From Absidia repens (Eukaryota; Mucoromycota; Mucoromycetes; Mucorales; Cunninghamellaceae), in assembly GCA_002105175.1 (NCBI GenBank), contig MCGE01000014.1:1-64000 (forward strand): a stretch of 64,000 nt of DNA, given 5' to 3'. Below the pieces are notes generated by a model, which searched no databases, had not been told where the DNA came from, and saw only the letters and a list, made by a program, of their open reading frames with translations. Shown here piece by piece: positions 11,479-23,624 of the stretch (the stretch's first letter is position 1; each line of letters starts with the position of its first letter). Position numbers and translations under genes: made by a program.

Positions 11479-11754
11479 CACTCGACGAAGGACAGGAGAT
11501 GGTGTGTTCAAACTAACCAACCCTTCTTATTTCTTCATTGTTATTAGGGAACTACTCATGGTCGTGCCTGGGGTGTACAAGTGTTAAAAGGTAAAAATAT
11601 AGACTATGACGTGGAGAAAAGGCCTTGTTAAGAAAACTAGAAGGACTCACTCAGAAGGTTGTATTTTCGCCTATTAGGACGCACTTTACAGGACGGCAAA
11701 CCTACCGAAATCAGAGGTGGATTGAAGCTCAAGTGGAAAGAATACAAGGCTTGA
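11111..11754 (+). CDS. mS34-like mitochondrial small-subunit ribosomal protein
   Basis: Four exons, 107 residues: 11111-11239, 11353-11427, 11548-11590, 11678-11754. The start MFYTRALFAEAASEV looks like a short mitochondrial presequence. The body TLYQVLGSLPNQGVGARV, then YYEVTKVNL, HGRAWGVQVLKGRT and a terminal WKEYKA line up with the MRP-S34 family pattern (LxxLGxLPxxGxGrxV, YyxxTrV, HGkAWGixxxkG). mS34 is known from animal and plant mitoribosomes and is not a component of the S. cerevisiae one, so its presence here would be an ancestral retention. Introns 1 and 2 contain 45-nt and 38-nt pure T tracts. AATAATAAAACC lies about 120 nt past the stop. Confidence 0.6.
11298..11478 (+). repeat. 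Two long intronic poly(T) tracts
   Basis: 45 T at 11298-11342 and 38 T at 11441-11478, one in each of the first two introns of the mS34-like gene. They flank the 75-nt second exon. Confidence 0.9.
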
Positions 11755-12136
11755 ATAGATTTTTAGAATAGATTGGACCCAATTAGCGTAGTATTAGTTA
11801 TTTAGTAATAGTTTGACTGTATAGTGGAGGTTGCTTTTTTTTATATTTTTGCAAGTGTATGTATATGCCGAATGATAATAAAACCATGATTGAAATATAT
11901 GTATATGTATATGTATATGTATTTGTGTGGTGCTGGAGGATACTGGAAGTGGGGGTGGGGGACGGGGATAATTTACTTCCTACTGTCTTAACCTGGGATT
12001 AGCCTGTAGATGGAAATCCCCCATACTGCGGCGTTTGAATATCCCGTGACAGCGTCAGCGAAAACATATTTATAATTTTTTTCCAACACCTATTGTCTCT
12101 TTTTTTCTTCATTCATAGTTTTCCCAAAAACATACA
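11755..12136. promoter_or_regulatory. mS34 3' UTR and SF3A1 5' region
   Basis: Contains a polyadenylation signal (about 11876), a short (GTATAT)n repeat (11897-11922), a G-rich patch (11945-11970) and a CT-rich leader (12090-12120) ahead of the SF3A1 ATG. Confidence 0.45.
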
Positions 12137-14775
12137 ATGGCTACATCGGTCGAACATTCCACTCCAATGGAAGTGGATGGTGCTCCATCAGCAACTGCAT
12201 CTACACCTATTGTTGGGATGATCTATCCCCCTCCAGATATTAGAAGTAAGCACTAATATTTTATTCCTGACACATTTACTTTGTTAATAATCAATTTTTC
12301 TTATATTACTACACATAAGGAACCGTCGATCGAGCCGCAAACTTTTTGGCAACAAAAGGTCCTCAATTAGAAGATCGTATTCGTGAGAATGAAAGGCACA
12401 ATGCTCGGTTTTGTTTCTTAAATCCTACCGATCCTTACCATGCTTATTATCAATACAAGCTTCGTGAAGCGCGATCTGAAGCTGGTAAGTACTCGTTGAA
12501 AGAAAGAAAATAGATGGACTTGAAGTGCATGTATTTGTTACTGACTAATGACGTCTTATTGATTTTGGTTTATTTAGGTACAGCCACCGGGACAACGGAC
12601 ACAACAACAGCAACGCAACCATTATCATCTGCTAATTTGGGACAAGAATCTGACCAACAACAACAACAGCCCATCGCCAAAGTAGCACCTCCACAGCCAG
12701 ACGATTATGAATTCTCGGTACCAATGCCTGCAATGTCAGCTCAAGATCTGTAAGTACCTTGGTTAATGCTCTTCTCATAGCGAATTTCTCACTGATTTGC
12801 ATTTCCCTCGTCTTGTTTTCGATAGGGACATTATCAAACTGACAGCTCGATTTGCAGCTCGTAATGGACGCTACTTCATTAGTCAACTGGCTCAACGAGA
12901 ATCACGCAATTACCAATTTGACTTTTTACGGCCTACTCACAGCTTGTTTCCATACTTCACCGAACTGATTAGACAATATTCAAAAATTTTGGTACCACCG
13001 GAAAACATTGAATCGACCCTATCCAAAAACAACAATCGGACGGCAGTTTTGGATCGAATAAAACAACGGGTGGAATGGACGGTGTGGGATGAAGAAGAAA
13101 AGAAAAAGAGAGCTGAAGAAGACGAAAGGGAAAAACGTAAGACTTATTGTTGCTGTTTATCTTTTAGTGATGATGACCAAAGAGTAAGGATTTGACACTT
13201 TTTTTTCAATATTTAGTGGCCTATGCAAGTATTGACTGGCATGATTTTGTGGTGGTGGAAACGGTGGAATTCACAGCTGAAGATGAAAAAATGAACTTGC
13301 CTGCTCCTATGAGTCTCTCGGAATTGGAAAGCATGTCCTTGGCACAACGACGTATGGCCTCTTTGAATGCTATGGAGGATCACGAAATACCCGACTTTGC
13401 CGCCTATGTAAGTCGTGTCAATAAAACAGCAACAAGGGAAATGGGAGTTAGTATCATTCTTACTAATTATTCCACCTTTTATGTGTATAGGAAGCAGCAT
13501 TGGACAAAGAATTGGGCCAGGACGAAAATGCGCAACAAGAAGAACAACAGCCATCCACCGAAGAAGCACCGACGAAAGAAGAGGAACAACAACAACCTGA
13601 TATACAACAACACATGGTACCTCCCACCAACGGCGCCCCCATTAAAATCCGAACTGATTACAAACCTCGTTTGGGACCCCAAGCCAAGACCATCCAAGAA
13701 ACACAAATCTGTCCACGATGTGGGGAATCCATTCCAGCATCTGAATGGGAAGAACATATGCGGATTGAATTGTTGGACCCGAAATGGAAGGAACAAAAAC
13801 TCGCCCAGGAAGCAAAACTTCGCGACAGCAATTTATTACAAGAAGGAACCGATGTTGCCAAGATTCTCAAAAACTTCTCAAGCTATCGATCAGATATATT
13901 TGGTGCAGAAGAAACTAGTATTGGTCAAAAACTCACCGAAGAAGAAGCGGCTCAACAACGCGAACAACAACAAGCGTTATGGGAACAGCAACAACAACAG
14001 CAACCGCAACCGCAAGAAGAACAAAGCAATGATCCATACGGAACTAGGTAAGACTAGATGGAAAAAAATATATAGGTTAACTGACTTTCTATGTATTTAT
14101 TTAGCTCACCATCCTCGTCCATTCAATCCCGGGAACCTGCAGCGACAAGCCAAGCTACTTTTGCTAACCAATTGCCAAATATGTATAATGGAGTAACACC
14201 TTCATCCACCACCATCGATGCTACCACAGCTGCTATTCGTAAAGCGGAAGAAGACGACCCCAGTTTGCAAAACGATATGAAAAGACAACGACTTGACGAC
14301 CAACCACCACCAACTGGCGCCATCCCTACACCTACTGGTCTTGGTCAAATCCCCACTCCTCGACCGCCCACTTGGAATCAACCTGCTCCTACGGTAAGTG
14401 AAGAAAAAAAAATCAATGCGATGAAATCATTTAATTTTTTAAGAAGTAAACTCACACCTTTCCTTTCTATTCTTTTTTTCTTTTTTTTGGCATGTGGGTG
14501 TGCAGAACGAAATTCGATTGGTGATTCAAACCATTGATTATCCTGAAAAACCAGAATGGAATCTGAACGGCCAACCTATTGAATTGAGCAACCTTCCATT
14601 GACCATGATGATCTCGACTGTAAAAGAACGCATCACTTCTCAACTGGGCATACCCTATGGCAAGCAAAAATTATCAATCCAACAAACCGTGATGGTCAAT
14701 AGTAAAAGCTTGGGCTTTTATGGGTGTACAGATGGCACGGTGCTTACTTTGGGACTCAAGGATAGAAAGAAATAG
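12137..14775 (+). CDS. SF3A1: Splicing factor 3A subunit 1 (Prp21/SF3a120)
   Basis: Eight exons, 687 residues: 12137-12245, 12320-12484, 12578-12749, 12826-13136, 13217-13407, 13491-14047, 14105-14393, 14506-14775. Two SURP modules are clear: TVDRAANFLATKGP..FLNPTDPYHAYY (about 38-85) and IIKLTARFAARNG..FDFLRPTHSLFPYF (about 150-195). The zinc-like CPRCGESIPASEWEEHMRIE and LLDPKWKEQ are SF3A1 hallmarks, and the last about 90 residues form the ubiquitin-like domain (VKERITSQLGIPYGKQKL). Part of the U2 snRNP SF3a complex, needed for branch-site recognition. Odd point: intron 1 is best closed at AAG rather than a TAG/CAG acceptor. Gln-rich linkers expand the middle. Confidence 0.93.
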
Positions 14776-15665
14776 TTTTAGTATTGTAGTGTTTTTTTTA
14801 GTTTTGTAGTGGTTATATTTTGATTGTCTGATTATTAGTGCAATAAAAAATACATGATTTTATATTTTTTTAAATATATCTCGTCCTCTTTTTTTATTTT
14901 ATTTTTATTTAACAGTGTGAATGAGAGCTACAGAACATACAATGTTGTCCTTTGAGTTTTCGTTGAATATTATTTTTTGTTTTTCTGTGTGTGTGTGTGT
15001 CTTTAACATTATTCGAAGGTTATTAAAGAAAAAGGCGAGATGTTGCTATGAAACCTCCCACCTTTTTTTTTTTTTCTTCTTTTGGTTCTCCTTGCTGCAG
15101 TTTGGTCATAAGTGCACATCCAAGGACTGAAACCTCTCAGGCACCAATCAATTCGATTTTCCTTCAACCACGTTGGCATCGTTCAATTGGCGAATTGCTG
15201 GATTTGGTGGGGGGGTGGCAACCATGAATTACCCAAATGTGGATCGCCCATGGTCATAATGATAGTTGACCAGAATCTAGGTCCTGTGCTTGGATCTGTC
15301 TGTTGCTATTGGCAGCCGGCTGCGGATCCATTATTCGTCCTCGCGTCTCCTCCAAATCGAAATTTTTTGTATGAATAAAGAGATTTTATATATTTTCTTG
15401 GTTTAATAAAGTAATCTCCTCGTGTTTACTTGGTATTTGATTTTTTTTTTTTTTTTTTTTTTTGTGAACTGGGTATGATTATCTTTTACTTTTTATGCAA
15501 CGTGGGTTTGTTTCAGATAGATACTATTTTACACTCCGCGCTGAGGTCATGGCGTATTTTAACATTCATCGTCCCCTCCCCCCTTACTTTTTTCTTGTCT
15601 TTCTCTTTTGTCCTTTTCTTTTCTTTTTTTTTTCTCTCTCTTTTTTTTTTACAACATTCCATGGT
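14776..15665. other. Intergenic region with a GC-richer island
   Basis: Apart from T runs (15062-15075, 15441-15462) there is a GC-richer, ORF-poor block at about 15100-15375 containing the 12-bp palindrome GCAGCCGGCTGC within a TGGATC..GATCCA frame, followed by two AATAAA signals (15374, 15406). No protein or known RNA was recognised. The distal part is the CT-rich leader of the RBR ligase gene. Confidence 0.4.
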
Positions 15666-17829
15666 ATGTCGTTTACCGTACCTCCATTAGCTACTACAAT
15701 GGTCTCCATGACACCTTCAACCAACGAAATAGCCATGGCTAATGAAAATGACGATGACTTCACGGTAAGAAAAAAAAAGGAGGTGGCTGTGGTACCTACA
15801 CTTTTTTTTCGGGACAAACAGAATAAGGAACTAATACCTTTTTTCTTCTTTTTACCATACTTTAAATATATATTTACATTCTAGAATGATATGGACGATG
15901 TTATGGGTGAGGACAGCGACTTTGACTTCACCAGTTCCTCAAGTGTATCAGGTAAGAACACAACTGCGCGATATAGAGGAATTCAAAGGAACTTACCTTT
16001 GTTTTTTGTTTTTTTTGTTTTTTTTACGTATCGCAGACAACGATGAAGGTTATTGCATGTCTTTTATTGGTGATGCCTTCAGTGAACGCAAATCCTATCA
16101 AGTGGATTTTACCGTTCAAAGTGTCAAGGACTTGGTGGCGAGCCAAACTAAAGAAATTGATCAAGTCACATCGATTCTGGGTAAGTCAGGTGATGGACTA
16201 ATTAAAGCATATTGTGCAGGAAGATTCATCTGGTACTGACACTAATTATCGTTTTATCTTTTTATATTACTATTGTGAGGACCGCCAGGGGTTTCGTCTA
16301 AGGAAGCTGCGGCCTTATTGCGATATTATCGATGGAACAAGGAAAAACTTTTTGAAGGTTTTATGGAGTCGTCAGAAAATGTGCTGCGGCTCGCTGGAGT
16401 ATGCGTCGACAACATCAACAATAACAACAAACAGACGTTGCTTTTCCCACATCAACTTGACGCGGACGATTTACCTTTTTGTTGCCAAATCTGTTTCGAT
16501 GATGACGAGGACGTGATGACAGCTGGCGCACTTTGTGGGCATCGTTATTGCGTTGACTGCTATCGATACTATCTGACCCAAAAAATCAATGAAGAAGGAA
16601 ACAGCCAGCATATTCGATGCCCTCATGAAAAATGTACTGTGCATGTGGATGAAACAACGATTCAGCAAGTGTTGGCATATGGTGACCAAGCAATAGTAAA
16701 TGACGGCGAAGTAACGATAGCCAAATATCGCCAATTACTCAACAAAGCATTTGTGGACGACAGTGACCAACTGCGGTGGTGCCCTGCTCCGGATTGCGAC
16801 TATGCTGTGGAATGTCAAATCCCAAGTACTTCATTGATGACCATCGTGCCGACAGTACAATGTGCATGCAACAATCTGTTTTGTTTTGGATGTGGCCAGG
16901 CGGATCATCAACCAGCTGTATGCTCCATGGTCAAGTCTTGGGCGGAAAAATCCAAAGATGACTCGAAAACCGCCAAGTGGATGATGAATAATACCAAGGG
17001 ATGCCCTAAATGCACTGCCATTATTGAAAAAAACGGTGGTTGTAACTTTATGCGTTGTAGCAAGTGTCATTACAGTTTCTGCTGGGTTTGTCTACGTAAG
17101 TTTTATTTTATTTTTGAAAAAGGGTGGTGCTTCTCTTGATTCTTCCAATTTTTTAATACTACTATTATCATCATTTACTAGATTCCCTAACAACATCTCA
17201 CCATTGCAATCGATTTCATGGCGAAGACGTATCAGATTCTGAAGACGCTCGGCAAAAGAACGCGCACTACTTGAAGAGATACTTGCATGTAAGTCCCATC
17301 TGCGACAGCTTTTTTTTTCTAAAAAAAAAAAAAGACCTTCTTTTTCCCCTTCTACTTGATTAATACGCCTTTTTATTTTCTTTGTACATCATTCTAGTAT
17401 TACGAACGCTACCACAATCATGAAAAATCAGCCAAACTGGACCAAGAGCTCTACGAAAAAACGGAATTGAAGATGGAAGAAATGCAACACCGAAGCGACC
17501 TATCGTGGATCGAGGTGCAGTTCTTGAAAATAGCAGTCGACGTCGCCGTGGAATGCCGTACTACATTGAAATGGACATATGCGTTTGCATATTATCTGAA
17601 CAGAACCAATGAAACCACTCTATTTGAGGACAATCAACAGGATCTGGAACTAGCCACTGAACAATTGTCGGCATTGTTGGAACAACCTTTTGATAAAGAA
17701 AAGTGGCCGATGTGGCGTCGTGATGTTTTGGATAAAACCGCGTATGTGAGAAGCCGTCGTGAGGTCTTATTGGGTGATACTGCTAAGGGCTTGGCTGATA
17801 GTCGATGGACATTTATCGAACTCAAGTGA
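15666..17829 (+). CDS. Ariadne-family RBR E3 ubiquitin ligase
   Basis: Six exons, 551 residues: 15666-15764, 15885-15951, 16037-16180, 16289-17095, 17182-17288, 17398-17829. An acidic N-terminus leads to a UBA-like helix (LVASQTKEIDQVTSILGVSSKEAAALLRYYRWN). RING1 starts about residue 167 (CQICFDDD, CGHRYCVDCY), then an IBR (CPAPDCDYAV..CACNNLFCFGC) and Rcat (CPKC..KNGGCNFMRCSKCHYSFCWVC, catalytic Cys355). The C-terminal helical Ariadne domain is complete. In other Ariadnes the residue two after the catalytic Cys is His (GGCNHM); here it is Phe357. The start was chosen as the ATG at 15666, in frame with the acidic exon; a two-nt-shifted ATG at 15661 opens only a short peptide. Confidence 0.9.
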
Positions 17830-18004
17830 ATAACCCCCTTTCTTGGAACCGATAATCTGGTGGACTATGTCTATTAGTTTAGCGTATTGTAGATAGCTCA
17901 TTTTATATTTTATATCCTCTCTTTGTCACTTTTTATATATTATCTTTCAATAAAACTACCAGTTGATTTTATATAAATATATACACATACAGTGTCTCAT
18001 GCTC

Positions 18005-18035
<31 letters not shown>

Positions 18036-18995
18036 GGAAGATGTCATAAGTATATACTTGCGCTACTCAGGTTTTGGTTTTGAAAGGAATTCATATATTT
18101 GACTCACGAGAAAATTAATAAAAAGACCATTGACACCATGTTTTCACTATGCAGGGTTATGATATTCATTTTGTAACCTTTTGAACGAACAACAATAGGA
18201 AATCGATTTTTTTTTTCAATATTATCACCTTCATATGCAAAATAAACGCTTTGAAGTTCCATTGAAATTTCGGAAAATCATGAATTTATTGGGATTTGGC
18301 TTCGGTGGGATGAATGACACACACATTTGCCATTTCGTATTTTGGTGACCACCTTACGGCCAAACCGCTGTGGTCGGCAATTCTTCTAATGATATTCCCA
18401 CTCCGACTCACATGAATTCCTATTTTTTTTTTCTTCCTTTTCCCTTTTTTTTTTTTAAAAAAAAAGTCTCATCTTCATTGGTGATTTCAATGAGGTGATG
18501 GTGATATTTGATTAGCTTAGAATTTGGATCAGGAGCATTATCAAAAATGCAGTACAAACATGCAAGGAGAAACCCTTTCATTTTGGATTTGTGATTTGGG
18601 ACCACCTTTAGGTTAATCTCCAACTTCGATTACTGCTATAGAAAAAGTCATAAACTTAGCTTAGCGTTAGTTATCATAGTTTATCTACATCTGAATAAAT
18701 AAAACTTATCTTGTCCTTTTTTTTTTTTTTTTTTTTTTTACTATTAATCACTCAAACGTCCAATCGTCTTTTAATATGGGTTATACATGCGTGTAAAAAA
18801 TAAAATAAAAAAAGAGTTGTGTATTAGACTTCTGCGTTAAAATATCGTACATAGTGCTCTACCAAACGGATATGCACTGCATGTGTGTATGCGTGTGTGG
18901 AACCAAAAAATAAACCACCCAAGCATACTTCATATTATATGCGGCTTATTTTCGGTATATTGCCATACTGGTTATTTGATGGTGGACTTTCTGCC

Positions 18996-19035
<40 letters not shown>

Positions 19036-19369
19036 CAATTTACAACCATCACATTCATAGTTTACATTTTCAGCATTTCCTCGTATCTCATCCATTATCG
19101 ATCCCATTTCACTCACATCATTCAAATACCAACATGATAACCACCGTTTTATCAGAACTTCAGCTCCTTTCCTACTTCATGAAAACGAATGTGGGCCGGA
19201 CATTTCCGGATGGATGGGGGAAAACTAGAAGTAAAAGAAATCTTGGGCATGAAGATCAGATGTAACAATAAAAAAAAGTGGGGGATTTGGTGTGACGAAC
19301 CTGGCTTCTATTGATCTCGGGTCGAAGATAGTTTAGTCCGTACGGCTGATCCGATTCGGCATGATTTAC
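17830..19369. other. Repeat-bearing spacer
   Basis: Holds the RBR gene 3' end (AATAAAACTACC near 17949), T runs at 18008-18035, 18719-18739 and 19001-19035, and repeat II-2. Short ORFs here are translations of T/A runs. No gene supported. Confidence 0.45.
18418..18745 (+). repeat. Dispersed repeat type II, copy II-2
   Basis: CT-rich leader, GATTAGCTTAGAATTTGG, hairpin GCATTATCAAAAATGC (18535-18550), core AACATGCAAGGAGAAACCCT, TTTCATTTTGGATT, and an AATAAATAAAAC signal near 18696. Same order as II-3 and II-4. Confidence 0.7.
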
Positions 19370-19725
19370 CAGAGGTAAGATAAGACCAAGTGAGAGAATC
19401 ATCAAAAGATAATGTTGATCATTTCATAGGCAGGGAAGATAATCTAGCATCATCTCAGGCAACCCTTTATCATTTCCTTTCTCCTATTTTTTTTTTTTCT
19501 TATCAATTTCAATTTTAAATCAAACAGTTCGTCAATTGAAAAAAAAGCATGGTGACGAGATGGGAGCACTTTGTTGTATTTTTATGTTATTCAACATGCC
19601 GTCTTGCAGACCCATCAAAGCGTTGATCAGATCGGGGTTTAAACCACGATAGATAAAAAAATTATCGACAGATAAGGATTTTTGTCGATTTTAAATTTTC
19701 ACTCCCCGTTATCTATATCTACCCG
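19320..19725. promoter_or_regulatory. Cluster of GATA-factor sites upstream of the ammonium transporter
   Basis: About eleven HGATAR motifs on both strands in about 400 bp, including AGATAG (about 19326), AGATAA (about 19379, 19407, 19437), TTATCA (about 19465, 19500) and a tight group around 19650-19715 (CGATAGATAA, TTATCG, AGATAAGG, TTATCT). Chance expectation at this base composition is roughly two. GATA activators (AreA/Nit2/Gln3 type) drive nitrogen-repressible genes including ammonium permeases, so placement ahead of an Amt/Mep gene is meaningful. Confidence 0.65.
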
Positions 19726-19887
19726 CAATTTCCATATTTTTTTTATTTTTCTCTTTTTCTTCACTCTCCCTACTCTAAATTTTTTTATTTTTCTACTTTG
19801 TATATATTCTCTTAATCTTTTTTTTTTTTTTTTGTAAAAAAGAAAACCAAATCGAACACTTACACATATCCACACAAACAACTTATT

Positions 19888-22378
19888 ATGGTAGACGCAG
19901 TGATAGACAAAGGTGACACGGCATGGGTGATGGTGTGTGCCTGCTTCGTATTTTTGATGGTAACTACCGATTATCTTATCGCTTTACTCTATGAAAACTA
20001 TCTAATCAAAACTCTTTTTGTTTGTTACATTTCATGTCTAGTGTCCTGGCTTGGGTTTCTTTTACGCAGGACTTGCAAGAGCCAAAAACGCCCTCTCTTT
20101 GATGTATCTCTGCTTATTATCGGTGGGCGTTGTGTCTATTCAGGTAACAACAAAAAATAATCAATTATTTAATTGCCACCTCTTTAACTTTTTTATTATT
20201 ATTCTTTCTTTTCATAGTGGTATCTCGTCGGATACTCTTTGACGTTTTCAACTACTGGCAGTAGTTTTGTTGGTGATACATGTAAGAACCAACGGAATTG
20301 AAATGTCAATCACATGAAAAAACTGACATTCCCTTATTTTTAATTTCTTCCTTTCAATCAGCTCTTTTTCTTTTACGAAACGTTGGCTCTGCGCCCTTAC
20401 TTCCAGAACATACTATTCCCTCATCTGCCTTTTTTGTTTTCCAAGCAATGTTTGCATGCATTACTCCAGGTAAGTTAAATAGTTGATCATTTTTTAATTT
20501 TCCTCGGAATCAAATCATAGCTTTATCAGTATTCAATGCCCGATGATAAGCAAACAACAAAAATGGAAACTGTTGACTCATTTATCATTGATTATATTAT
20601 CATAGCTTTGGCTTTTGGATCTGCTGCTGAACGGATGTCTGTAAGTTTATTCCATATTTCCTATGTTTTGTAATTACTTACGCATTTTTGTTTTTTTCTG
20701 TTGATAAATATAGCTGGGACCCGCCATCATCTTCATTTTCGTCTGGACGACTTTGGTTTATGGTAATCAACTTCCCTTGTTATTCCGAGGTTGACGGGAT
20801 TTTAATTCCAGTGATTTTTTCTTATTCATTTGATATTAGATGTTGTAACATACTGGACATGGAATCCCAATGGCTGGTTAGCAAAAATGGGTGTCATGGA
20901 TTTTGCTGGGTAAAATAGAGAAAAACAATTTATTTATTAAATTGCTAACAATGAACTGATTTTTTTTTCTCCTAATAGTGGCATTACAGTACATTGCTCT
21001 AGTGGATTGGCCGCCGTAGCTTATGCGATGGTATTGGGCAAACGACGAGATTACAACAAAAATGTCAATACCCCACACAATGTGTCATTTGTCTTTCTTG
21101 GTTTATCCATGATGTGGTTTGGTAAGAACCAAATGACAACCTAAGAGGCATCAACTGACTTTTATTTTACTTTTTGACCTTTTAGGCTGGTTTGCTTTCA
21201 ATGCAGGCAGTGCGTTTGCGGCTAACGCCCGAAGTGTGAATTCATTGGTGTGTACACATTTGGCTGGTTGTGTAGGCGGAGTCGTGTGGGTGCTCTTGGA
21301 TTATCGCCATGCACGCAAATGGAGCATTATTGGCCTATGTACTGGGGCTGTTGCAGGCCTGGCAACCGTGACACCTGGGTCCGGATTTGTAACACCCAGC
21401 AGTGGATTGGCATTTGGCTTTTTTGGTGCACTAGTGTGTCATGTGGCTTTAAACTACAAACATCGATATCATTTTGATGACGCTCTGGATGCATTCATTA
21501 TCCATTACATTGGTGGCTTGGTTGGACTCGTTCTGACGGGTATATTTGCTCAGCGCTCGGTGATTGCACTAGGATACTCTGAAGATACTCCCCTCGATAC
21601 GATCCAAAATGGTGGCTGGCTAGATGGAAACTGGATGCAGGTGCCTATTCAGTTATTGGGTATTGTTGCGGTGTCGGCCTGGTCATTTGGTATCACGTAT
21701 ATTATTTTACTGATCATTAATTTGGTACCTTTCCTCAAATTGCGTCTGGACGATGAAGCCGAAGCTTTGGGCACTGATTGGTCCGAGATGGGTGAACGTG
21801 CCTATGCTTATTTGCCTTTTGTCGAACAACAACCGGAACCCCCTTCTCCTTCTAGTGACAGCAATAGCAACAGTGACGACGACAATGACACCAATCAATC
21901 AACAATCGATAAACCATCACAACATTATGTTGAAAAAGCACCTACCAACAACAAAAAGAAAAATCCATTCAAAGGGATCAAGAAACTGATTATGGCCAAT
22001 GATCGTACGGTGGTGACCGGTGTGCCCGATTTGATCGAAGAACCGGTGATGTTGGATTATCATCAACAAAAGGACATGGGCGCCATTCGCATGCATGAAA
22101 TTATCGAACCAACGGGCGGCAATCTCTATCAGAAATCCAAAGCTATGATTGATGACGAACTACAAGAAGAAGACGATATCGTTGGTGGTATGGGCTACTC
22201 AATGAAGCAGACCAATAGCGGACTATCACCGCATCCTCCACACCATCATCATCATCATCATCACCATATTCATCATCAATCTCAAAAATCTAATCAATCT
22301 CCGACTGCTTCCACATCGGCAACCGTTTCTGCATCCTCTTCATTATCATCCAGTGGCCATGGCAAGGCTTCTTCATAG
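19888..22378 (+). CDS. Ammonium transporter (Amt/Mep family)
   Basis: Nine exons, 611 residues: 19888-19959, 20042-20143, 20218-20281, 20362-20469, 20606-20640, 20714-20762, 20840-20909, 20979-21121, 21186-22378. Eleven-TM Amt fold: DTAWVMVCACFVFLM at the start, CPGLGFFYAGLARAKNAL, YWTWNPNGWL, DFAGGITVHCSSG, NAGSAFAAN. The pore twin histidines are both present (His172 in TVHC, His321 in FIIHYIGG), like bacterial AmtB and unlike fungal Mep1/3 types that replace the first. The cytosolic tail of about 200 residues is long, Ser/Asn-rich and ends with a nine-His run (HHHHHHHHHIHH) near residue 560. Preceded by a dense GATA-site cluster and a CT-rich leader. Confidence 0.93.
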
Positions 22379-22643
22379 ATCTTTATCAACTTACATTTAC
22401 TTACCTTTTCCCTTTACACACCTTTGTTTTATATTCATATATTTATTTTTATTTATTCTTCTACGAAATAAAGAATTTTGTTTTCATGTTTATGGTTGGG
22501 CTAGTTTTTAATGGGTATTAGATGTGTTTATATATGAACTTGATGGATTTCCCCTGAATTTTTTTTTTTATTTTTTAACAGGAAATCGGGGTTTTCCTTT
22601 CTTCCTTTTTTTTTTTTTTTTTTTTTTACTATGCCATTTATCT

Positions 22644-23577
22644 ATGAATCATACCCTGTCAGCATCAGCATCTATCAGCATCTCCATTCTATCAAAAATA
22701 ACAACCACAATTACCATACCTTACCAAAGTAAAAAAAGTACATCATTTAGTTTATCCAGTCAATCAACCTCACCCAACTTAGGTCACGCATTGACTGAGA
22801 CGCCGGTAGTGACCATCACCCGAACTCAATTTAAAACCTCGACCGTCCCACCACCGCTCTCTTCTTTTGCTTTACCATCTTTCCCCTCTATTCCTTTTTA
22901 CACCACCACCACCCTCACCACTTCCGTCACTACATCCATCAACCATGATCCTCAATCCACTCGATTGGCACTCTTCCCATTTGACGATGCCCACAGTCCA
23001 TGGCATCAACTTTTCCCTGCATTGATCGTATTTGCCCTTCTAGGTATTTTGTCTGCTTTGGCTTGTCTTTTGCTTTGCTTATTTTGTTTTTATCGACGAT
23101 ACCATCCCCAACAGCAACAACAAGAAGAAGAAAAGACACATACGACTATACACGGCTCACAATGGCATCTTCCACCTCATGATACTGCCGAAACATCAAC
23201 TCATTTCGTGCCTATTGCTTCATCTCCTCTGACATTGGTACCACGCGCAGCTATATGGAAGGATCCTGAACGACGCCGTGGAGTGAATGAAATGGATTTA
23301 TGGGAGCAAAAACATCAGCAACAACAACAAGAACGACAGCAACATTATAGCCAGTCAGCACCATCTCCTCCTGAACATGATCCTCCATTGCCATTCCTTA
23401 CGCAAGAAAATAATAACAGCGGCAGCAGCATCAGCAGTGAAGGTGATAAAGGCAAAGGCAGATATTGGACAAATCACACGGTGGACTCCACTATGGAATC
23501 GACAAATGAAGAATATGACGATGGGGATAGTTATCTGGATGATGGGAGGGATCGACCTTGGCAACGATACATGCAGC

Positions 23578-23624
<47 letters not shown>

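Noticed and set aside
13192..14196. 334-residue plus-strand frame overlapping SF3A1 exons 5-7
   Set aside because: Out of frame with SF3A1; Lys/Asn/Arg-rich low complexity from reading CAA/GAA codons in another frame.
18883..19265. Overlapping ORFs around a 35-nt T run
   Set aside because: Poly-Phe frames created by the T tract; no coding character on either side.
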